From: Mycolicibacterium aurum
GTDB lineage: Bacteria; Actinomycetota; Actinomycetes; Mycobacteriales; Mycobacteriaceae
Reading direction: 5' to 3'
NCBI GenBank assembly: GCA_900078775.1
Contig: LT549889.1
Location: 3,844,001-3,908,000, forward strand
DNA length: 64,000 nt
Every line of letters starts with the position of its first letter. Position 1 is the stretch's first letter. Below the pieces are notes generated by a model. It had not been told where the DNA came from and ran no database searches. It saw only the letters and a program-made list of their open reading frames with translations. Shown in pieces: positions 58,699 to 64,000 of the stretch. Both the position numbers and the translations under genes were made by a program.

Positions 58699-60423
58699 TC
58701 AGAAGGGCGGTGGGTCGTTGTTGTTGGTGACTGGATGGTCGATGGCGCGGTCGCCGAGGAGCCATTCGGTTGTGGATGCTGGGCGGGTAGGTGTGTTGGT
58801 CGTCGCGTCTTTGGCTGTGCGGGCGAGGGCGAGTTCGGTTGCGTTGCGGGTACGTTCGGCGTTGATGCGGTAGTCGCGGTCTTGGGTGCGGGTGCGGGCC
58901 CGGGTGGGCATCATGGTCCCGCGGTGCTCGTCGTGGAGCAGGCTGATCGGCCGTGGTGGTGGGACTTCGGTGTGGATGTTCCAGTGCGGGAACAGCACTG
59001 CTGCGCCCGGGGTGGTGACATAGGTGTGCCCGGTCGGGGAAGTCCATTGGGTGGCGCCGTCGGGCCGTGCGGCCATGGTCCAGCCGTTCGGGCCGGTGCG
59101 GAACGTTTTGAGTAAGTGATGTTCTCGGCAGAGCGGACGCAGGTTGCCCGGGTGGGTGGGCCCGGCCGGCCACGGGGTGACATGGTCCAGATCGCAGCGG
59201 TGCGCGGGTTTGGTGCAGCCGGGGAAGCTGCAGGTCTGGGCGCTCATCCGGACGAATGCGGCCAGCGCGGTGGAGGGCCGGTATTGGCGTTCGACCGGTA
59301 GGTCGGCGACCTCGCGTAGCGGCCGGACGGTGGCGCCGGTGGCGATGAGGTCGGCCAGCATGGCCGCCGGGATGATCGCCCCGTCCAGGGTGATGCCGGT
59401 AGCGGCGCCGGGCAGGGTCGCCGCGGGCCGGGGCCCGGGTTCAGGCGGTGCCTGCGCGGCTGGTTCCACGGAGGGTTCGGGTTCGGGTTCGGGGTCTGCC
59501 GCGGGATTATCTGGAGCCGGTTCGGGTTCGGGTCCACCGCTGCCCTCAGGTGCAGGCTCAGGCGTGGGTCCCGGCCCGGGCCCGGGTGCCGGCCGCGTCT
59601 GAGTCCCGGGTATCTGCTCGGTGAGGGTATAGATGATGACCGCGGTCGAGCGGGGGTCTTTCCCACTGCCCGCGCACTCGGGGTCCCCGCACTGGCAGGC
59701 CAGCCGCTGCAGCGACGGCCCGACGACGCCGAGGGCACCCATCGCATCGGCCATGCGCTCGCGCAGCGGCCGCGGATCATTGGCGCACACGGTGGCCGCC
59801 AGACCGAGCAGGCGCTCCTCGACGACCTTCTTGTCGGTGGCGCGCAACCGCCCCCAGAACGAGCACACCCCGTTGGGGTCATCCCGATTGTCGAACTCGA
59901 CGTACACGTCCTTGGCGGTGGTCTTGGACCGGATCACCGCGACGGGGTCGAATTTCTCCACCCACAGATCCACCGCCCGGGTCAGCTTGACCTCTGAGAG
60001 GGTGCCGTAGCGGGCGGCCTCACACGCGATCGCGGCATCGATCAACGCCAGAGCAGTCTCGTCGACCACCAGTCGGGTGCGCCAGGCGATCTCGGCGATG
60101 ACCTTGGCCGACACGACCCCGGTCGCGAACACGGCCGCGGTCCGGGGTAACCGTTGCCGTAGTGCGATACCGATGTGCATCTGGGCGGAGGCGGCGTGCT
60201 CACCCAGATTGCACGCCGCACCCACCTGGGCCTTCGCGAACGCCCACCCGTCGATCACCGCGTGAGCGATCCCGTCATCCTCGTCATCACACTGGCGGGC
60301 GGTCACCTCGGCGATCAACGCCAACCGGTCCGCGGCCGTCGCCGCTTCGACCCGGGTCGCCTCGGACAGCGCGCAGATGAGCGCCTCGTCGCTCATACCC
60401 GCCAACACAATTTTGTCGAACAT
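58699..60423 (-). CDS. HNH endonuclease, DUF222/13E12 repeat family, SOS-controlled
   Basis: A 574-residue protein with an N-terminal DUF222 domain (about 10-240), a long Pro/Glu-rich linker (EPEPEPSVEP and the like) and a C-terminal HNH nuclease domain with His414 (CDLDHVTPW), zinc-knuckle cysteines in CSFPGC and HPGNLRPLCREHH. This is the REP13E12 family of mycobacteria. ATG 60423 lies inside a perfect LexA box, and a TAATAT hexamer lies seven bases upstream, so the transcript is nearly leaderless. Upstream in-frame codons are not used. The DNA target is unknown. Confidence 0.9.
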   Translation of the reverse strand: MFDKIVLAGMSDEALICALSEATRVEAATAADRLALIAEVTARQCDDEDDGIAHAVIDGWAFAKAQVGAACNLGEHAASAQMHIGIALRQRLPRTAAVFATGVVSAKVIAEIAWRTRLVVDETALALIDAAIACEAARYGTLSEVKLTRAVDLWVEKFDPVAVIRSKTTAKDVYVEFDNRDDPNGVCSFWGRLRATDKKVVEERLLGLAATVCANDPRPLRERMADAMGALGVVGPSLQRLACQCGDPECAGSGKDPRSTAVIIYTLTEQIPGTQTRPAPGPGPGPTPEPAPEGSGGPEPEPAPDNPAADPEPEPEPSVEPAAQAPPEPGPRPAATLPGAATGITLDGAIIPAAMLADLIATGATVRPLREVADLPVERQYRPSTALAAFVRMSAQTCSFPGCTKPAHRCDLDHVTPWPAGPTHPGNLRPLCREHHLLKTFRTGPNGWTMAARPDGATQWTSPTGHTYVTTPGAAVLFPHWNIHTEVPPPRPISLLHDEHRGTMMPTRARTRTQDRDYRINAERTRNATELALARTAKDATTNTPTRPASTTEWLLGDRAIDHPVTNNNDPPPF

Positions 60424-60431
60424 GTGTTCGA
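60416..60431. promoter_or_regulatory. SOS box (LexA binding site), perfect match
   Basis: TCGAACATGTGTTCGA fits the mycobacterial LexA consensus TCGAAC-N4-GTTCGA in all twelve fixed positions. It overlaps both the start codon of the HNH gene and the last base of its -10 element, so LexA would exclude the polymerase. DNA damage should derepress the gene. Confidence 0.92.
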
Positions 60432-60764
60432 TATTACCGACCTGGTGTGACACGCGCCACAAAGACGTCGCGGGCCGCGGCCGGTCCTCGGCGAGCCGAT
60501 GCCGACGGCTACCGACGGGTGGCGCGCCGGGCAGTTCCCGCACCAGCCCGATGGGACTGCCGAGCCGGCAACACCATGGTGTATTTCGATTGCCGGTCAC
60601 CGGACCCGGCAGTACGCCGCACTGCTCACGCTGGGGTTGCGGCCACGCCGAGGATGGCCACACCCGCGCGAGCGCTTACGCTGGTACTCACTCCGACGAC
60701 TCGAAGCCATGGTTGCCGTAGCTGCTGAGCGCGCACCAAACCCACATGAAACAACAAGGGGCAC
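60424..60764. other. Intergenic region between HNH gene and helD
   Basis: About 340 bases between divergent genes. The left edge holds the SOS box and -10 of the HNH gene. The remainder shows no small gene I can support. Nothing like the 19-bp rifamycin-associated element (GGGGCTTGCGGCAAGCCCC type) is visible ahead of helD. Confidence 0.6.
60431..60436 (-). promoter_or_regulatory. -10 element TAATAT of the HNH gene
   Basis: TAATAT on the coding strand is followed by CGAACAC and the ATG, which puts the transcript start at about one base before the ATG. A TGTCA at the position of a RecA-NDp/PafBC-type motif (eight-base spacing from -10, GTGTCACAC) is only a half match and is not claimed. Confidence 0.6.
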
Positions 60765-62957
60765 ATGACAACCCACGATTACGAAGCCGAACTGCAGGCT
60801 GAGCGTGTTTACGTCGACGCGCTCTATGCCCGCCTCGACGGTGAACGGGCGCGCGCCAAGGACCGCTACGCCGAGGCGCTGCGCGGTGATATCGACAAGC
60901 AGGACGGCTCCACCCTGGTCAGCCGGGACGCCCACGTCCGCGCGCTGGGCAAGGAGGTCAGCAGGCTGGACGTGGCCGACAGCGGGCTGTGCTTCGGCCA
61001 ACTCGAAAGCGTCGAGGGTGAGCGGTCCTACATCGGCCGCATCGGGCTGTTCGACAACGAGAACGACTACGAGCCGCTGCTGCTGGACTGGCGTGCCCCC
61101 GCCGCCCGGCCGTTCTACGTCGCCACCGCCGCCAATCCGGAGGGCATGAAGCGGCGCCGCCAGTTTCACACCCGCGGCCGACAGGTGCTGGATTTCACCG
61201 ACGAGGTCCTGGGCCGGCCCGGCCCCGACGAGCCCGAGGGCTCCAGCGATGCGGCGCTGCTGGCCGCGGTCAACGCCCCGCGCACCGAGGGTATGAGCGA
61301 CATCGTCGCCACCATCCAGGCCGAGCAGGACGAGATCATCCGACTGGAGCAGCCGGGTGTGCTGATCATCGAGGGCGGACCGGGCACCGGCAAGACGGTC
61401 GTCGCGCTGCACCGGGTGGCCTATCTGCTCTACACCCAGCGGGAGCGGATGGAGCGCCACGGCGTGCTGGTGATCGGCCCCAGCCCGGCGTTCCTCAACC
61501 ACGTCGGCCGGGTGCTGCCCTCGCTCGGTGAAACCAACGTGGTCTTCATGACCACCGGTGACCTCGTCCCCGGGCTGCACACCACCGCCGAGGACTCGCC
61601 CGAAGCCGCCCGGGCCAAGGGCTCGCTGCGGATGCTCGACGTGCTTGCTGCCGCGGTCGCCGACCGGCAGCGCACCCCCGAGGAGCCGCTGCCGATCAAG
61701 CTGGCCGATGTCACCGTGCACATCGACGCCGGGATCGCCGGCTGGGCGATCCAGGAGGCGCGTGAGGCCGAACTGCCGCACAACGACGCCCGCGCCGTGT
61801 TCGTCGACGTGCTGACCTGGGCCCTGACCGAGCGGGCCATCGCCCGAATCGGCAAGGGCTGGTTGACCCGTGACGACAAGCAGGCCTGGGAGCATCTGCG
61901 CGCCGAGCTGATCGACGAGCTCGAAGATCACGACGGGTTCAAGGCCGCGCTGGACGACTTGTGGCCCGAGCTCACCCCGCCGGACCTGCTGGCCGGTCTC
62001 TACGAGTCCGCGGAACGGCTCAAGGCCGCGGGTGCCGACGAGTCGCTGCTGCGCGCCGACGGCCGCGCCTGGACGGTCTCGGACGTCCCGCTGCTCGACG
62101 AGCTGGTGGACCTGCTCGGCGGCATCAAACCCGATGCCGTGGCGGAGAAGGAGCGTCAGGAGGAGGCGGCATACGCCGCGGGCGTGCTGGACCTGATGGT
62201 GGCCCGCGAGGACCTGATGGACGACGAGGACCACCTGATCGCCGCCGACCTCATCGGCGCCGAGGAACTCGCCGACCGGTTCGTCGAGCAGGACCACCGC
62301 GAGCTCGCCGAACGTGCTGCCGCGGACCGGGATTGGACCTACCGGCACGTGGTGGTCGACGAGGCCCAGGAGCTCTCCGAGATGGACTGGCGGGTGTTGA
62401 TGCGCCGCTGCCCGGCCCGCTCGTTCACCATCGTCGGTGATCTGGCGCAGCGCCGCTCCGAGGCCGGCGCCCGCAGCTGGGCGGACGCAATGGCCCCGTA
62501 TGTGAAGGACCGCTGGGTGTACCGGCCTCTGACGGTGAACTACCGCACCCCGGCCGAGATCATGGCCGTCGCGGCCGCGGTGCTGGCCGAGTTCGCTCCC
62601 GAGATCACGCCGCCGGTATCGGTGCGCTCCTGCGGGGTACAGCCCTGGTCGAAGAAGGTGACCGAGGACGAATTACCCTCTGCCATACAGCAATTCGTCG
62701 TCGCAGAGGCGGCCCGTGAAGGAACCAGCGTGGTAATCGGGCCGCCCGGGGTGCCCGGGACGGTGTCGGCCGCGTTGACCAAGGGCCTGGAATTCGACGC
62801 CGTGCTGGTGGTCGAACCGGACCGCATCCTGGCCGACGGACCGCGCGGCGCGGCCGAGCTCTACGTCGCGCTCACCCGCGCCACCCAGCGCCTCGGGGTG
62901 CTGCATCTCGGGGATCTGCCGCCGTCACTGTCCGGCCTGGACCTGAAAGAGGCTTGA
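60765..62957 (+). CDS. helD: RNA polymerase recycling ATPase HelD/HelR
   Basis: A 730-residue superfamily 1 helicase-like protein that frees RNA polymerase from stalled complexes. The Q motif (GMSDIVATIQAEQDEIIR), Walker A GGPGTGKT (204-211), Walker B VVVDEAQELSEMDW and the late motifs TKGLEFDAVLVV and YVALTRATQRLGVLHL are in order. The N-terminal coiled coil that enters the secondary channel is present (about 5-70). Length matches M. smegmatis HelD (about 736). Whether this one displaces rifampicin, as the HelR branch does, is not known. Confidence 0.92.
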   Translation: MTTHDYEAELQAERVYVDALYARLDGERARAKDRYAEALRGDIDKQDGSTLVSRDAHVRALGKEVSRLDVADSGLCFGQLESVEGERSYIGRIGLFDNENDYEPLLLDWRAPAARPFYVATAANPEGMKRRRQFHTRGRQVLDFTDEVLGRPGPDEPEGSSDAALLAAVNAPRTEGMSDIVATIQAEQDEIIRLEQPGVLIIEGGPGTGKTVVALHRVAYLLYTQRERMERHGVLVIGPSPAFLNHVGRVLPSLGETNVVFMTTGDLVPGLHTTAEDSPEAARAKGSLRMLDVLAAAVADRQRTPEEPLPIKLADVTVHIDAGIAGWAIQEAREAELPHNDARAVFVDVLTWALTERAIARIGKGWLTRDDKQAWEHLRAELIDELEDHDGFKAALDDLWPELTPPDLLAGLYESAERLKAAGADESLLRADGRAWTVSDVPLLDELVDLLGGIKPDAVAEKERQEEAAYAAGVLDLMVAREDLMDDEDHLIAADLIGAEELADRFVEQDHRELAERAAADRDWTYRHVVVDEAQELSEMDWRVLMRRCPARSFTIVGDLAQRRSEAGARSWADAMAPYVKDRWVYRPLTVNYRTPAEIMAVAAAVLAEFAPEITPPVSVRSCGVQPWSKKVTEDELPSAIQQFVVAEAAREGTSVVIGPPGVPGTVSAALTKGLEFDAVLVVEPDRILADGPRGAAELYVALTRATQRLGVLHLGDLPPSLSGLDLKEA

Positions 62958-62980
62958 GGACCAGAATTCGTCGCAGACCG

Positions 62981-63250
62981 TCACGACAGGGCGAGCGCCA
63001 GCACCGTCACCCAGCCGACCGCCACCCCGACGGCAGATCCGAGCACGAACCACCGCCAGACCGGCAGCCGGCGCCAGCCCCACACCGTGGGGGCCAGTCC
63101 GCCGACGGCGACCACATTGAGCCCCACCGCAAGCAGCGGGTGGATCCGGATCAACCCGAGGCTGAGCACCACGATCGCGGTACCGACCACGGCGGCGACG
63201 AAGCCGGCCACCGTCAGGCCGGTCCCCCACGGCGTCTCGGTCCTGGTCAC
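62981..63250 (-). CDS. DUF2537 membrane protein (Rv0882 type)
   Basis: An 89-residue protein with two or three spans: GLTVAGFVAAVVGTAIVVLS, HPLLAVGLNVVAVGG and the C-terminal WVTVLALAL. The family is confined to mycobacteria and relatives and has no known function. The ATG at 63250 overlaps the methyltransferase stop (ATGA). Confidence 0.82.
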   Translation of the reverse strand: MTRTETPWGTGLTVAGFVAAVVGTAIVVLSLGLIRIHPLLAVGLNVVAVGGLAPTVWGWRRLPVWRWFVLGSAVGVAVGWVTVLALALS

Positions 63251-64000
63251 GGATCCAACCTAGCGCGCTCGTAGAAGGCCAGCGCGGCGGCGGTGGCGAC
63301 GTTGAGCGAATCGGTGCCCCGCGACATCGGAATCCGTACGCGCACATCGGCCGAGCGCATGGTGTGCTCCCTGAGCCCGGGGCCCTCGGCGCCGACCATC
63401 ATAGCCACCTTCTCCTCGACCAGCTCGGCCATCGCCGAGGCCAGCGTCGGGGCGGACGGGTTCGGCGTCATCGCCAACACCCGGAAACCCTTGTCCCGCA
63501 ACACTGTCAGGTCATCGGGCCAGGAGTCGGCCCAGGCGTAGGGCACCAGCAGGGCGTGACCCATCGACACCCGGACCGCGCGCCGGTACAGCGGGTCCGC
63601 GCAGCCGGTGCCGAACAGCACGCCGTCGACACCCAGCCCGGCGGCGTTGCGGAAGATCGAACCCAGGTTCTCGTGGTCGTTGACGCCCTCCAGCACCGCC
63701 AGGGTGCGCGACCCGGCGATGATCTCGTCGACGGACAGTTCCCCGGGCCGCGGGGCGGCGGCCAGCACCCCGCGGTTGAGGTGGAAGCCCACCGCGGCGG
63801 CCATCACCTCGGCGCTCGCCCGGTAGTAGGGAACGTCGACGCCGTCCAGGTCGGCGGCCAACTCGCCCAGTCTGCGGTCGGTGCCCAGCAGGGCGCGCGG
63901 ACGGAACCGGGAGGCCAGCATGCGCTGCACCACCAGCACCCCCTCGGCGATCACCAGACCCTTGCCGCTGGGCAGGTCGGGACGCCGGTCGACGCTGTTG
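63247..64000 (-). CDS. SpoU-family tRNA/rRNA 2'-O-methyltransferase, 5' end beyond window
   Basis: The 250 visible residues cover nearly the full TrmH/SpoU protein: the SPOUT knot motifs are NDHENLGSIFRNAAGLGVDG, VGAEGPGL and IPMSRGTDSLNVATAAALAF. The N-terminal substrate-binding domain (GKGLVIAEGVLVVQRML) is cut by the right window edge. It corresponds to Rv0881. It is coupled to the DUF2537 gene. Confidence 0.92.
   Translation of the reverse strand, partial: NSVDRRPDLPSGKGLVIAEGVLVVQRMLASRFRPRALLGTDRRLGELAADLDGVDVPYYRASAEVMAAAVGFHLNRGVLAAAPRPGELSVDEIIAGSRTLAVLEGVNDHENLGSIFRNAAGLGVDGVLFGTGCADPLYRRAVRVSMGHALLVPYAWADSWPDDLTVLRDKGFRVLAMTPNPSAPTLASAMAELVEEKVAMMVGAEGPGLREHTMRSADVRVRIPMSRGTDSLNVATAAALAFYERARLDP

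Noticed and set aside
60441..60465. PafBC/RecA-NDp-type promoter motif for the HNH gene
   Set aside because: The spacing to TAATAT is right, but only TGTCA of the TTGTC(A/G)GTG motif is present.
60424..60663. Upstream extension of the HNH nuclease
   Set aside because: The added residues are not part of DUF222, and the SOS box and -10 element place the transcript start at the inner ATG.
1..64000. tRNA, rRNA, CRISPR arrays, integrases and insertion sequences
   Set aside because: None were recognised on reading both strands; covariance-model and repeat searches were not available and could still find a small RNA.

Overview
The window is about 64 kb of GC-rich DNA from a mycobacterium, most likely a fast-growing environmental Mycolicibacterium. 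This rests on the strong GC bias, the protein families present, and a gene order that follows the Rv0881 to Rv0910 block of Mycobacterium tuberculosis (recalled, not searched) in inverted orientation. Both ends cut a gene. I see no tRNA, rRNA, CRISPR array, insertion sequence or integrase.

Layout. 1-6.3 kb: an ogt-type DNA repair gene coupled to an ECF-like sigma factor, then a thiolase / carotenoid oxygenase / HxlR regulator operon, an hsp20 gene behind a CIRCE element, an acetyltransferase and a membrane protein. 6.3-14.8 kb: a frameshifted cupin gene, then a leftward six-gene run (echA6, metallo-hydrolase, serine-hydrolase lipoprotein, ctpE, antitoxin, toxin) diverging from accD3. 14.8-35.5 kb: material lying between the neighbours of M. 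tuberculosis accD3 and prrA. It holds a YhgE/Pip exporter with a degenerate ATPase, a rhomboid protease, a copper amine oxidase / permease / aldehyde dehydrogenase / permease / IclR amine-catabolism cluster, two acyl-CoA ligases with a divergent (frameshifted) LuxR regulator, an AAA ATPase of lower GC, and a heterodimeric ABC exporter. 35.5-48 kb: prrA-prrB, FKBP-arfA-arfB-arfC, an FAD oxidoreductase, a MarR/MFS efflux pair, gltA2, two TetR paralogues, pdxH and citA. 48-64 kb: P450, a VOC protein, a secreted GH1 glycosidase (frameshifted), fprB with a diiron oxygenase, an SPFH protein, serC, sepH, an SOS-controlled HNH endonuclease of the 13E12 type, helD, a DUF2537 protein and an RNA methyltransferase.

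Working together. The strongest new inference is a complete amine-utilisation regulon at 18.4-26.4 kb. A 12-bp box, TTCTCATTTGAA, occurs four times exactly and once nearly so, only in the intergenic spaces ahead of the amine oxidase/permease operon, the aldehyde dehydrogenase and the permease/IclR operon; the adjacent IclR protein is the obvious ligand. Other clear regulatory signals are a CIRCE operator ahead of hsp20, a perfect mycobacterial SOS box lying over the start codon of the HNH gene, a TATATA element centred between echA6 and accD3, and a MarR-type palindrome at the start of the MFS gene. Three genes carry a frameshift that one extra base in a G or C run would repair; this pattern suggests residual sequencing errors rather than three true pseudogenes.
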